Shown here: positions 17,022-26,489 of the stretch, one piece after another
Layout of the letters: every line of letters starts with the position of its first letter
Numbering within the stretch: the stretch's first letter is position 1
Assembly: GCA_900768345.1 (NCBI GenBank)
Contig: CAAGCO010000018.1
Location: 59,901-123,900, forward strand
DNA: 64,000 nucleotides
Direction of reading: 5' to 3'
Source: Bacilli bacterium
Lineage (GTDB): Bacteria; Bacillota_I; Bacilli_A; RF39; UBA660
Translations under genes and position numbers: made by a program
The notes under the pieces: model-generated
The model's database searches: none
What the model was told of the DNA's origin: nothing
The model's input: only the letters and a program-made list of their open reading frames with translations

Positions 17022-20000
17022 ATGAACGGTAATTTTGACGATGATGAAGCAATCCAAAACGAAAAAGAACGTAATAAATCAGGTATACTTCAAGGAGTAG
17101 ATCATTTTTCAAGTACTCAAGAACGTGGAATATATGGTGAAAAAGAAAAAACACCAAAAGGACTTAATGGTATTCAAGATGATAAGATAAATAAAAAAGA
17201 TCAAGCAGATATAGATGCCATAAATAATAGAGGAAAAAATCAATCAACAGATATAAATGGCAAAAAGAAAAAAAATAAAGACGGAGACAATAATGAATCA
17301 TCAAGTAGTAGTTCTTCTGGAAAAAAAGATGAATTAGAAAGCAAAGATGGTTCAAAAGATAAAGATAGCAAAGACAAAGATAAAGATAAGGACAAAGATA
17401 AGGACAAGGGAAAATCTTCTAGCGATAATAAAGATGGAAAAGGCGGACTTTTTTCTTCGTTTGAAAAGAAAAAGGCAGCACTTATTTTAAAAATAAAAAT
17501 TTATTTTTGGATAGCAGTAGGTGCTTTAGCAATATTCCTAATATTTTTCTTAATAGCATTCTTTATCATGGTTTTTGATAATCTTATCTCATCAGTATCA
17601 TCATTTTTTGGTGTTTCAGAAAGTGGAACAACAGAATGTGCTGATGGAGAAACTGAAGGTTGTGAAGACGATGGATTATTTACAGATAAGAAATATCAAT
17701 TTGTTACTGAAAGTTGCGATGTAAAAAATTATTCAAGTTCTTGTGAGTGTGATCCTGATACAGAAAGTTGTAAGAGATTAGATTCTGATGATCTTGTATA
17801 TGTACTTTTATCAGATGAAACATGTAAAATTGGAAACAGCTTTTATGAATTTTGGGATAATGTAAAAGCAAAATTCACAGGAAATAAGTTTAGTGGTATA
17901 TGTTCATTACTTAGATATATAAGAGGAAATATAGAAGACTATCAAAATAAATTTAATGTAACATTAGATGAAGGATTAATAGTAGCGAATATTTTCTATG
18001 GATATGCAGAACAAGAAACATATAAGAACTATACTAATAACGTAGAAAATGCTGAATATAAAGCAGCAACAGACCATTATAAAGTATTAATTGATATCAT
18101 TGAAGATGGAAAGTTAACTAGAGATGATATAGATAGAATAATACAAAACAGTATATTTGAAGAAGTTTACCCTTACTGGAAATGGAAAATAACTGAAGAT
18201 GAAGATGGAAAATTACATGGAAGTTGTAATCTAATGCATCAAGAAGTATATAGATACAGTTTAGATAAGTGGAAATTATTTATGAGATGGGGAGACGAAT
18301 TTGATAATAATATGAATGGAAACAGTCGTAATGAATTTAGTACTCCAGGATATATGGGAGTAAATAAAACATTAGGATCTGGAAAATTGTTAGATAGAAA
18401 ATCTCCAGGATTAAGTGATGGCGAAATAACAAGCCTATATGGAAGCGGTTGGGTATACGATACAAACATGACAAGTGCTTATACAAGTACTGATGAAGAA
18501 TGTAATGGAACATACACAGCTGCTGAATTAAAAGCAAAATATGGACTAGCAGAAAACGCAAAAGGTGTTGAAGGAAGCAAAGGTTCAAGAACATTCTTCT
18601 TAAATAGAAATATTACAGGACCTATCGATACAAGTCATTATCAACAAAAAGTACAAGAAATTAATTCTAATAAGAAAGATACATTTACACCAAAAACAGT
18701 TTTATATTTTAAAAAGGGATCAAGTTCAGCAAGTAGTTACACAATTAACTATGATTATAGAGATGGATTTGCATATATAAATTATCCATTATATAAAACT
18801 GCTATTGATAATCCAGATACTGATATAGAATATAACGATATAACAACTAACAAAGCACTTGAACAAATAATTGAAGAAATAGTTAATAGAAAAATTGAAT
18901 TAAATGAAGTATTGTTATCACAAGATTTAGATAGCAATGGAGTATATAGTTATTATACTAATGGAATCATTAATCCAGCAGGAGCAACTGGTGCAGCATG
19001 CCAAGCATATATACCAGCAGATTATAGTAAATTACAAGTTGTTATAAATGACTGTGATGGTAATTATCTTTTAACTACAGATTTTAAAGATTATATAATA
19101 GGCGTAACATATGGAGAAATCGATTATACATCTTTAGATGCATATGCTCAAACACAAATGGTAGCTGAAATATCATTTGCTCTAAATAGAAGACAAAATT
19201 ATAAATATGGTTCACCAATAACAATGAAATCTGGTACATGCGACCAAGTATATTGTTCACCAACACAAGGATGTTATTCAAAGAAAACAAATAGTGGATA
19301 CCAATCATTATATCCAGGTTCAGGATCATGGAAACCAGTAATGTCAAGTGATAAATTATCACGATATGGAGCATTATTTGATGAAGCAGCAAATTACTTA
19401 TTGATAGGTAATAATAATGTAGTATTCGAAGCAGGATATAATGCAACAGAATCACAAGCTGCAAATAATAGATATTTAAAGAACTATAAACAATCTGCAG
19501 AATATTGGAAGAAGCAAGCACAAAATGGTTATAGTTTTACTGAAATACTTTCAGATACATTTGAAGGAAAAGCAACACTTATAGAATGTCAAGATTCAAG
19601 TAATGATGTATTTGGTGGAAATGTTAATAATAATTATGATTATGGTGCTCAAGAAACTGTAGATACAACAAATGAGTATCCAAAAAAATCACCATCAATT
19701 GGTAACTTCTATGGTTTCCCATACAGCGAAGAAAGCGAATCAATTAAAATAAATCCAGATTGGGTATCAAAAAACATAGTAGATGTAAGTACTAATTGTA
19801 GTAGTGGTGGATGGAATAAAACATATAAAGTAAATAAAGCTGTTAAAAATAATTTTGAACAAGCATTTAAAAATGTATGTAAACTATTAACCGAAGGAAT
19901 AGACGGATGTAATTTAAGTGCATCAGATTTGGTTGATGGAAGTACATATACTGAGAAAAAAACAAGTAGTGGAATGATTGATATACATTCATATGGACTA

Positions 20001-20261
20001 GCACAAGATTGGAATTATTCATCAAAATACACAATTAGTGGAAAAACATATATACCATATGATAGCTCAAAATCAAGACAAAATTATAATTTATTTGTAT
20101 CAGAAGCACTTGATGGAAAAGAAAATGATTGTCAGAATATAAATTATGTATTATGGAAATACGCATATGGTCCAGCTGGATTTAAATGGTTTGGTAATAA
20201 TAAAGATTCATCATTTGATGGAATGCATTTTGAAATAGATTACAATGCGAAAAATGAATAG
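17022..20261 (+). CDS. Membrane-anchored peptidoglycan enzyme with SpoIID-like and M15/VanY-like domains (type IV secretion)
   Basis: The 1079-residue protein has a highly charged cytoplasmic N-terminus (1-150) with a Ser-rich stretch and a (DK)n run near 112-130. One membrane helix lies at about 157-187, followed by a large Cys-containing extracellular region. At about 685-745 it reads KDYIIGVTYGEI...YAQTQMVAEISFALNRR...CDQVYCS, matching the SpoIID amidase-enhancer/lytic transglycosylase pattern. At about 940-1078 it matches M15 D-Ala-D-Ala carboxypeptidases: HSYGLAQDW (zinc H and D, near 988) and GMHFEID (second zinc His, near 1068). It sits where conjugation loci carry the wall-opening VirB1/CwlT enzyme, so it probably cuts the wall for the channel. 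Confidence 0.8.
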   Translation: MNGNFDDDEAIQNEKERNKSGILQGVDHFSSTQERGIYGEKEKTPKGLNGIQDDKINKKDQADIDAINNRGKNQSTDINGKKKKNKDGDNNESSSSSSSGKKDELESKDGSKDKDSKDKDKDKDKDKDKGKSSSDNKDGKGGLFSSFEKKKAALILKIKIYFWIAVGALAIFLIFFLIAFFIMVFDNLISSVSSFFGVSESGTTECADGETEGCEDDGLFTDKKYQFVTESCDVKNYSSSCECDPDTESCKRLDSDDLVYVLLSDETCKIGNSFYEFWDNVKAKFTGNKFSGICSLLRYIRGNIEDYQNKFNVTLDEGLIVANIFYGYAEQETYKNYTNNVENAEYKAATDHYKVLIDIIEDGKLTRDDIDRIIQNSIFEEVYPYWKWKITEDEDGKLHGSCNLMHQEVYRYSLDKWKLFMRWGDEFDNNMNGNSRNEFSTPGYMGVNKTLGSGKLLDRKSPGLSDGEITSLYGSGWVYDTNMTSAYTSTDEECNGTYTAAELKAKYGLAENAKGVEGSKGSRTFFLNRNITGPIDTSHYQQKVQEINSNKKDTFTPKTVLYFKKGSSSASSYTINYDYRDGFAYINYPLYKTAIDNPDTDIEYNDITTNKALEQIIEEIVNRKIELNEVLLSQDLDSNGVYSYYTNGIINPAGATGAACQAYIPADYSKLQVVINDCDGNYLLTTDFKDYIIGVTYGEIDYTSLDAYAQTQMVAEISFALNRRQNYKYGSPITMKSGTCDQVYCSPTQGCYSKKTNSGYQSLYPGSGSWKPVMSSDKLSRYGALFDEAANYLLIGNNNVVFEAGYNATESQAANNRYLKNYKQSAEYWKKQAQNGYSFTEILSDTFEGKATLIECQDSSNDVFGGNVNNNYDYGAQETVDTTNEYPKKSPSIGNFYGFPYSEESESIKINPDWVSKNIVDVSTNCSSGGWNKTYKVNKAVKNNFEQAFKNVCKLLTEGIDGCNLSASDLVDGSTYTEKKTSSGMIDIHSYGLAQDWNYSSKYTISGKTYIPYDSSKSRQNYNLFVSEALDGKENDCQNINYVLWKYAYGPAGFKWFGNNKDSSFDGMHFEIDYNAKNE
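17340..17412 (+). repeat. Low-complexity Lys-Asp coding repeat
   Basis: Imperfect six-base AAAGAC/AAGGAC/AAAGAT units encode a D-K-D-K run in the cytoplasmic tail of the peptidoglycan enzyme. It is prone to length change by slippage. Confidence 0.7.
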
Positions 20262-20273
20262 AAAGGAATAATT

Positions 20274-21083
20274 ATGAAAAAAACCGAAGAAGAAAAAAAA
20301 GCAACAATGGTTATATTAGGAACTATAGTTATTTTACTAATTATCATAATTGTTCCTCTAGTTTTTCTAAATAAAAAATCTGATAAAGATAATGCAAAAT
20401 TTCCAGGATATGAATACATAGATATAACACAAAAAAAATTAGCAGATAAAAATAGTTATAATGAAATAAAAACATCTTTAGAAGGAAATACTTTATTTAA
20501 AAGAACTTCATTAATTGATGATTATAACTACGAAGAATATAATAGATTTAATATTGAAGGAATGATTAAAGGGTATATTTTTGCATATGAACCTGCCAAT
20601 AAAAAATATTATATATATAGTGATACAGATGAAGAAAAATACTGTATAGGAAAAAATAATGTAATCGCAGGATTTAAAGAACTATATAATACTGATATTT
20701 CAAAAAGAATAGATGATTTTCTAGTATATAGTAAATATATGACTTCAGGTGAAGATACATATTGCTTTAGTTTTAGAACTATATCAAACGAATATAACAA
20801 TGATATAAAACTAAATATTACAGCACTATTTATGTCAGATGATGATGTAGTTACAGCAAAATTATATGTATATACTTACTATACAATGGGAACAGAAGAA
20901 GAAAAAGAAAAAGTTAAAAGATTAGAAGATTCTATAAAAAATAATAGTAATTCATTATCAAATTCAATAGTATATAATGAATTAAATGGAAGAGTAGTTC
21001 AAAAAGAATTAAACTTCAAAGTATTAAAATCAGGAAAATTTTTCAAATATCAAGTTTTAAGTATTAAAACTTTGAATAATTAG
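20274..21083 (+). CDS. Single-pass membrane protein, possible VirB8-like subunit
   Basis: The 269-residue protein has a short charged cytoplasmic start, one membrane helix (about residues 11-32, very Ile-rich) and a 235-residue extracellular domain rich in Tyr and Asp with two cysteines (C122, C167). That topology and its place in the locus fit VirB8-like proteins, which have one helix and a soluble alpha/beta domain and are highly divergent in Gram-positives. There is no diagnostic motif, so the assignment is positional. It starts 12 bases after the upstream gene with AAGGAAT before ATG 20274. Confidence 0.5.
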   Translation: MKKTEEEKKATMVILGTIVILLIIIIVPLVFLNKKSDKDNAKFPGYEYIDITQKKLADKNSYNEIKTSLEGNTLFKRTSLIDDYNYEEYNRFNIEGMIKGYIFAYEPANKKYYIYSDTDEEKYCIGKNNVIAGFKELYNTDISKRIDDFLVYSKYMTSGEDTYCFSFRTISNEYNNDIKLNITALFMSDDDVVTAKLYVYTYYTMGTEEEKEKVKRLEDSIKNNSNSLSNSIVYNELNGRVVQKELNFKVLKSGKFFKYQVLSIKTLNN

Positions 21084-21105
21084 TGAAAATTTTCTTTTTC
21101 TATTG

Positions 21106-21111
21106 TATAAT
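21106..21111 (+). promoter_or_regulatory. Possible separate -10 box for the VirD4 gene
   Basis: TTG-TATAAT, about 20 bases before the ribosome site GAGGTGAC, with no convincing -35. It may give the coupling protein extra transcription. Confidence 0.35.
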
Positions 21112-21132
21112 GTAATTAATTGAGGTGACAAA

Positions 21133-23577
21133 ATGAAACTTAAATTTAGAGCTGATTTAAAAGATATAGTAATATTTTTAATATTTTGCTTAGTATTACT
21201 ATATTTAATAGCTATAGCTGTTCTTAATTTAAATAGTGTTGCGGTAGATGGAACATTTAGAGGTTTAAATCCATTTCCAGCATTTACAAGTGAATTTATA
21301 ACAGCAACTTTATTATTTTATGTTTTAGCATTAGTGGCAATTTTAACTGCATGTTCATCTTATTTCTTTGAAAGAGAAGAAGGATTTGGAATCACTACTC
21401 AAAAGAAATCAAAGAATGATGGATATTCTAAACTAATGTCAGATAAAGACATGAAAAAAGATTATGGTATTAAAAAGGTACATTTAAAAGATGATACTTA
21501 TGAAGCGGGTGGAATTCCTGTTATCAATGATGGAAAAGACGCATGGGTAGATGCAAGTGGACAACCTCACTCATTAATCATGGGTGCTTCTGGTTCAGGT
21601 AAAACTCAAGCATTTATGTTTCCGCTAATTAAGATTTTAGGTAGAGCCGGAGAAAGTATGATAGTAACTGACCCAAAAGGTGAGTTATACGAAGCCTGCG
21701 GTTCACTATTAAAAGAAAAAGGATACAAAATTATATTAATTAACTTCCGTGATCCAAGAGAAGGAGCAGCATGGAATCCATTTAGTTATCCATATAGAAT
21801 TTATAAAGAAGGAAATTCAGATAAAGCAAATGAACTTTTACAAGACCTTGCAAGTAATATCTTAATAGACCCAAATAACAAAGCAGAACCATTCTGGGAA
21901 CAAACTGCATCAAACTTCTTCACAGGTTTGTCATTAGGATTATTTGATGATGCTACCGAAGCAGAAATAAACATCAATAGTATAAATATGATGGCAGAAA
22001 CTGGAGAAGATAGAATAGGTGCTTCTACTTATATTAAAGAATACTTTAAAAGTAAAGGTGAATTAAGCCCAGCATATATAGCAGCTGCGTCTTGTATTAA
22101 TGCACCAAATGAAACTCGTGGTGGTATCATGTCAACATTTAGAACAAAGACAAGAATATTCTCATCACAAGAAGCATTATCAGAAATGCTATCATATAGT
22201 GATTTCGATATAAGAGATGTAGGTAAAGAAAAAACAGCTGTATTCTTAAAAATACACGATGAAAAAACTACATACCATGCACTTGCAACAATATTCGTAA
22301 AACAAGCATACGAAGCATTAATCGCTGTAGCGCAAACTTGTCCTAACTTAAAGTTGCCTTATAGAACAAACTTCATTCTTGATGAGTTTGCAAACATGCC
22401 AGCATTAAAAGATGTTGAAACAATGATTACAGCATCTCGTTCAAGAAATATTAGATTTAGTTTCGTTATTCAAAACTTCTCACAATTAAATAAAGTTTAT
22501 GGTAAAGATGTAGCTGAAACTATCAAAGGTAACTGTGGTAACTTCGTATATATCATGAGTACTGAACTTGCTGCTTTAGAAGAAATTAGTAAACTACTTG
22601 GTGATCAAAAACCAGCTAAAGCAGAAAAAGATAAACCAGCACCTCCAATTAGACCATTGTTCACAGTAAGTGATTTACAAGCTTTAAAAGAAGGAGAAGT
22701 AATTATTAACAGATTTAGAAGTATGCCTTTTAAAACTAAATTAGTTTATGATTATAAAATTGATTGGGGTAAAAAGTATGAACCAATGTCATATACTGAA
22801 AGACCTAGAAAAGAAGTTAAAGTATTTGACTTAAAAGGATTTGTTAATAAACTAAAAGAAAGTCAAGGAGGGTCACCTGCTGGACAATCTCCAATGGGAA
22901 TGCCTGGTATGGTAAATCCATATATGCCTGCAGGAATGGCGCCAGGTGGATCAAGATCTGCTGGAGTTATGCCAACAAGCCTAGATGATTACGTTAAGAG
23001 ATTAGATGAAAAAATTGCTGAATTAGAACGTGAAGAAGCTGAAGAAAAAGCTAAAGCAGAACGTGAAAAAGCAGAGCCAAATGTAGTTGAAAACGTAACA
23101 AATAATGTTACTAATAATTTTAGTACAGTTCCACTAACTGAAAAGACAGAAGATGAGCTAGAAAAAGAGATTGGTGATATATTTGATCATAAGGTTAAAG
23201 AACCAGAAAAAGAAAAAGTTGAAGATTTAGACTTTAATAAATTCATAGTTCCAATGCCTGAAGATATAGATGATGAATATACTACTAAGGCACCTGAAAC
23301 AACTACTCATTTTGAACAAATAGTTGAAGAACCTGTTAAAGTTTCTATAGAAGAGCCTAAAAAAGAAGAAATCCCAACAGAAATTCCAAGATTTACTTCT
23401 CCATATGCTCATAATCAAGTACAATCTGAAGTTCAAACAGTTGAACCAAAACCAGTAAGTACAATTGAAAATATAGAAAAACCAAAAGTAAATATCGACG
23501 TTGATAGCGTAGTTGTTAATAATAAACCAAATGACGAAGACTTCTTCGATGATTTCTTTGGAAGTGAAGATGAATAA
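21133..23577 (+). CDS. virD4: VirD4/TraG-type coupling ATPase
   Basis: The coupling protein selects substrates and feeds them to the channel. The 814-residue protein has two N-terminal membrane helices (about residues 11-32 and 53-76). The motor has Walker A GASGSGKT near 150, TDPKGELYE after it, and Walker B FILDEFANM near 413; SRSRNIRFSFVIQNFSQL follows. A long tail (about 580-814) is Met/Pro/Gly-rich and then very acidic with coiled-coil stretches, which may be a substrate- or partner-binding arm. It ends the locus and is closed by a terminator. No relaxase, the usual DNA-bound partner, is seen in the window. Confidence 0.93.
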   Translation: MKLKFRADLKDIVIFLIFCLVLLYLIAIAVLNLNSVAVDGTFRGLNPFPAFTSEFITATLLFYVLALVAILTACSSYFFEREEGFGITTQKKSKNDGYSKLMSDKDMKKDYGIKKVHLKDDTYEAGGIPVINDGKDAWVDASGQPHSLIMGASGSGKTQAFMFPLIKILGRAGESMIVTDPKGELYEACGSLLKEKGYKIILINFRDPREGAAWNPFSYPYRIYKEGNSDKANELLQDLASNILIDPNNKAEPFWEQTASNFFTGLSLGLFDDATEAEININSINMMAETGEDRIGASTYIKEYFKSKGELSPAYIAAASCINAPNETRGGIMSTFRTKTRIFSSQEALSEMLSYSDFDIRDVGKEKTAVFLKIHDEKTTYHALATIFVKQAYEALIAVAQTCPNLKLPYRTNFILDEFANMPALKDVETMITASRSRNIRFSFVIQNFSQLNKVYGKDVAETIKGNCGNFVYIMSTELAALEEISKLLGDQKPAKAEKDKPAPPIRPLFTVSDLQALKEGEVIINRFRSMPFKTKLVYDYKIDWGKKYEPMSYTERPRKEVKVFDLKGFVNKLKESQGGSPAGQSPMGMPGMVNPYMPAGMAPGGSRSAGVMPTSLDDYVKRLDEKIAELEREEAEEKAKAEREKAEPNVVENVTNNVTNNFSTVPLTEKTEDELEKEIGDIFDHKVKEPEKEKVEDLDFNKFIVPMPEDIDDEYTTKAPETTTHFEQIVEEPVKVSIEEPKKEEIPTEIPRFTSPYAHNQVQSEVQTVEPKPVSTIENIEKPKVNIDVDSVVVNNKPNDEDFFDDFFGSEDE

Positions 23578-23592
23578 TATTCATCTTTTTTT
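23569..23592 (+). terminator. Terminator of the type IV secretion locus
   Basis: Stem GATGAAT/ATTCATC (23569-23575 with 23579-23585) followed by seven Ts. It overlaps the end of the VirD4 gene. Confidence 0.85.
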
Positions 23593-23618
23593 ATGCATAA
23601 AATTAACTAGGTGATTAA

Positions 23619-23834
23619 ATGAAAATAATTGATGTTAGTGATAAATATACATATTCGCAAACCCATATACAAGGCAGTATCAATATTCCATATGATGTGC
23701 TTATAAATAACTATAGACAGTATCTAAATAAGAATGAAAAATATTACTTATATTGTAAAAGTGGAAAACTAAGCAAAAGAGCAACTATGGTTTTATCATC
23801 ACTTGGTTACAAAGTTTTCTATCTAGAAAAATAA
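23619..23834 (+). CDS. Rhodanese-like domain protein
   Basis: The 71-residue single-domain protein matches the second half of the rhodanese fold: IIDVSDKYTYSQTHIQGSINIPYD, then the active-site loop YCKSGKLSKRA with the catalytic Cys near residue 46. Rhodaneses carry persulfide sulfur for thiol chemistry or redox control. It is shorter than usual (about 100 residues) but complete from the DVR-type motif to the last helix. AGGTGATTAA precedes ATG 23619. It stands alone behind the secretion-locus terminator. Confidence 0.8.
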   Translation: MKIIDVSDKYTYSQTHIQGSINIPYDVLINNYRQYLNKNEKYYLYCKSGKLSKRATMVLSSLGYKVFYLEK

Positions 23835-23868
23835 TACAAAATATATTATAATTATCTCGTGATTACTT

Positions 23869-24438
23869 ATGGAGTATTTTAATGAGATAATTAATTTTAT
23901 TGAAAATTCTGGTTTAATTGGAGTATTAGTAGGAGCACTAATAATAGTATTTGAGTCAATTATTCCAGTACTTCCATTAATGATATTTATTACCATTAAT
24001 TTTTTAGCATTCGGTAATTTCTTTGGATTCTTAATATCATGGATATTCACAATTATAGGCTGTGTTATATCATACTTCATATTTAAAAAAGGACTAAATA
24101 AAAAGTTTGATGTGCTAACAGAAAATAAAGAAACAATAAATAAATATAAAAAAGTATTTAAAAATATAAGTCTTGGAAATTTAACACTTTTAATAGCACT
24201 TCCATTTACTCCAGCATTTCTTGTAAATATTGCTTGTGGGCTAGTAAATATGGACTTTAAGAAATTCTTAATCGCAACAATTATAGGAAAAATATCATTA
24301 GTATATTATTGCGGATTTGTTGGAACCTCACTACTTGAAAGTTTTACTAATCCGGTTGTTTTAATAAAAATAGTACTGTTACTTTTATTTACATATATAC
24401 TAACTAAAATAGTAAACAAAATATTAAAAATAAAATAA
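23869..24438 (+). CDS. TVP38/DedA-type (VTT domain) membrane protein
   Basis: The 189-residue protein has about five hydrophobic segments. It shows the VTT-domain pattern: a re-entrant region with ESIIPVLPLMIFI, then a G-x-x-x-S/Y helix (IGCVISYFIFKKG), a basic loop, and FTPAFLVNIACGLV. Family members take part in membrane lipid homeostasis, and some DedA/VTT proteins flip lipid carriers. uppP in the same window belongs to the undecaprenyl carrier cycle, but the link is inference. A TATAAT box lies at 23847-23852. rmuC follows 27 bases later. Confidence 0.75.
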   Translation: MEYFNEIINFIENSGLIGVLVGALIIVFESIIPVLPLMIFITINFLAFGNFFGFLISWIFTIIGCVISYFIFKKGLNKKFDVLTENKETINKYKKVFKNISLGNLTLLIALPFTPAFLVNIACGLVNMDFKKFLIATIIGKISLVYYCGFVGTSLLESFTNPVVLIKIVLLLLFTYILTKIVNKILKIK

Positions 24439-24465
24439 TTATGTTAAAATATTATTGGTGATAAT

Positions 24466-25548
24466 ATGGAGTATTTAATAGTTGGACTTTTAATAATAAT
24501 TATAATCTTATTAATAATTTTAATAACTAGAAAGAATGATAACAGTGAACTTAATGACAAGTTATCAAAAACAGAAATAAGTGTTATTAAAGAAATAGGT
24601 GACTTTAAACATAATTTTTCAAGTGATATAAATAAAGATTTTAATGAATTAAATGATAGAATAGAAAGAAAACTAAATCTTATAAATCAAAAAGTAAATG
24701 AGAAATTAGAAGATGGTTTTGATAAAACAAATAGAACATTTAATGAAGTAATGAATAGACTTACTAGAATAGATGAAGCTCAAAAGAAAATAGATGGTCT
24801 TGGTACTGAAATCATTTCTTTAGAAAGTATACTTACTGATAAAAAGAGTAGAGGTATATTTGGAGAAGTCAATCTTTATCATATTTTATCATCTATCTTT
24901 GGTGAAAAGAATGATAGGATTTATAGAACACAATATACTTTATCAAATACAACAATAGCTGATGCAATAGTATTTGGTCCTGAACCTTTAGGGACAATAT
25001 GTATAGATTCAAAGTTTCCATTAGAAAATTATAGAAGACTTGTTGAAAAGGGTATAAGTGATACTGAAAGAGCACTTAGATATAAAGCATTTGATGCTGA
25101 TGTTAAAAAACATATAGATGCAATCGCAAGCAAATATATAATACCAGGAGAAACATCTGATCAAGCAATAATGTTCTTACCAGCGGAAGCGATATTCGCA
25201 GAAATAAATGCATATCACACTTCATTAATAAAATATGCTGCTAGTAAGAAAGTATGGATAACAAGTCCAACAACACTTATGAGTTTACTTACAATTATAG
25301 AAGCAGTACTAAAAGGACTTGAAAGAGATAAATACACATCAATCATACATGAAGAATTAAATAGATTAGGAGTAGAATTTGGACGTTATAAAGAACGTTG
25401 GGATAAATTATCAAGAACAATACAAACAGTTAACAATGACGTTGAAAACATACATAAAACAACAGAAAAAATAACTAAGAGATTTGATTCAATTAATAAT
25501 GTAAAACTAGAAGATTCTTCAAAACTATTAATAGAAGAAGATAATTAA
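24466..25548 (+). CDS. rmuC: DNA recombination protein RmuC
   Basis: The 360-residue protein has an N-terminal membrane anchor (about residues 2-21), a coiled-coil region (about 30-115) and the RmuC nuclease-like core. Markers are GIFGEVNLYHIL, ADAIVFGPEPLGTICIDSKFP near 165-185 (with the D-x-K of a PD-(D/E)xK fold) and the VWITSPTTLMSLL segment. In E. coli RmuC limits DNA inversions at short inverted repeats. The start follows GGTGATAAT. The stop lies against a bidirectional terminator shared with the convergent radical SAM gene. Confidence 0.93.
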   Translation: MEYLIVGLLIIIIILLIILITRKNDNSELNDKLSKTEISVIKEIGDFKHNFSSDINKDFNELNDRIERKLNLINQKVNEKLEDGFDKTNRTFNEVMNRLTRIDEAQKKIDGLGTEIISLESILTDKKSRGIFGEVNLYHILSSIFGEKNDRIYRTQYTLSNTTIADAIVFGPEPLGTICIDSKFPLENYRRLVEKGISDTERALRYKAFDADVKKHIDAIASKYIIPGETSDQAIMFLPAEAIFAEINAYHTSLIKYAASKKVWITSPTTLMSLLTIIEAVLKGLERDKYTSIIHEELNRLGVEFGRYKERWDKLSRTIQTVNNDVENIHKTTEKITKRFDSINNVKLEDSSKLLIEEDN

Positions 25549-25574
25549 AAAGGATTCACTATTGAATCCTTTTT
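25547..25574. terminator. Bidirectional terminator between rmuC and the radical SAM gene
   Basis: Stem AAAAAGGATTC/GAATCCTTTTT (25547-25557 with 25564-25574). The A/T flanks give T tracts on both strands. Confidence 0.9.
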
Positions 25575-26467
25575 CCTTGGTAACTATCTCTACTTACCAT
25601 TTCCTTATCAATGTCATCGAGTACACTAAACTTCTTTAATAACCAACTTGGTTCAACTAATAATTCTTTTATAGGGTCCCCTGTAATTCTATGGATTACT
25701 ATTTCCGGTCTTAAAAGTTCAAGTTGGTCTATAACTATATCAATATACTCTTCTTTACTTAAAACATGAAAGTGAGTAGTATTATATAAATTTAATATTG
25801 GTGTGTCTTTTAATATAAAAAGCATATGTATTTTTATACCTTGAATATCTAATTTATTTAAGTATCTCACTGTATCAAGCATCATTTCTTTAGTTTCAAA
25901 AGGAAGACCATTTATAATATGAACAACTACATCTATATTTCTTTTTCTAAGTTCCAAAACAGCACTTTCAAATTGTTCTAAAGTGTGTCCTCTATTAATA
26001 AGTTTAGAAGTATCTTCATGAATAGTTTGAAGGCCGAGTTCTACTATTAAATCAGTTCTATTATTTAAGTCTTCTAAGTAATCAAGTACATCATCATCTA
26101 AAGCATCACATCTAGTAGCTATATTAAGCCCGATAACATTATCTAATTTTAATATTGGTTCATACTTACTTTTAAGAGTTTCTGTGTCTGCGTATGTATT
26201 AGTACCAGCTTGAAAGTATCCAATGTATTTAGCATTAGGCCATTTCTTTAAATTATTATCTCTTACTTTATTAAATTGACTTATTAAATCCATCCCGTCA
26301 TTTTCGCCACTGCCATTATAACAATAAATACAACCAGTACTATTCTTTTTATTAGGGCAACTAAATCCAGCATTCAAAGACACTTTAAAAACCTTACACC
26401 CATATTTAGTTTTATTATAATAATTTAATGTATGATATCTTTTATTATCAAGAGTATATTTAAACAT
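25559..26467 (-). CDS. TIGR01212 family radical SAM protein (YhcC-like)
   Basis: The 302-residue protein begins MFKYTLDNKRYHTLNYY. It has the YhcC-type cluster motif near residue 35-50, where CPN is followed by CIYC; these cysteines would hold the radical-SAM 4Fe-4S cluster. YFQAGTNTYAD and LGLQTIHEDTSKLINRGH are typical of this subfamily. The substrate is unknown; the family resembles Elp3-type cores. ATG 26467 has GGTGAAT before it; GTG 26476 lies inside that site. It is downstream of uppP on the same strand, 22 bases away, so they are likely co-transcribed. Confidence 0.88.
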   Translation of the reverse strand: MFKYTLDNKRYHTLNYYNKTKYGCKVFKVSLNAGFSCPNKKNSTGCIYCYNGSGENDGMDLISQFNKVRDNNLKKWPNAKYIGYFQAGTNTYADTETLKSKYEPILKLDNVIGLNIATRCDALDDDVLDYLEDLNNRTDLIVELGLQTIHEDTSKLINRGHTLEQFESAVLELRKRNIDVVVHIINGLPFETKEMMLDTVRYLNKLDIQGIKIHMLFILKDTPILNLYNTTHFHVLSKEEYIDIVIDQLELLRPEIVIHRITGDPIKELLVEPSWLLKKFSVLDDIDKEMVSRDSYQGKRIQ

Positions 26468-26489
26468 AATATTCACCGAAGATATTATA

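Noticed and set aside
17340..17412. Short tandem repeat considered as a CRISPR-like or tandem DNA element
   Set aside because: Units of six bases stay in frame and encode a D-K run in a protein; there are no spacers.
12312..23577. Typical mobile-element boundaries (tRNA att site, direct repeats, integrase) around the secretion locus
   Set aside because: None seen by eye; both flanks are housekeeping-type genes with their own terminators.
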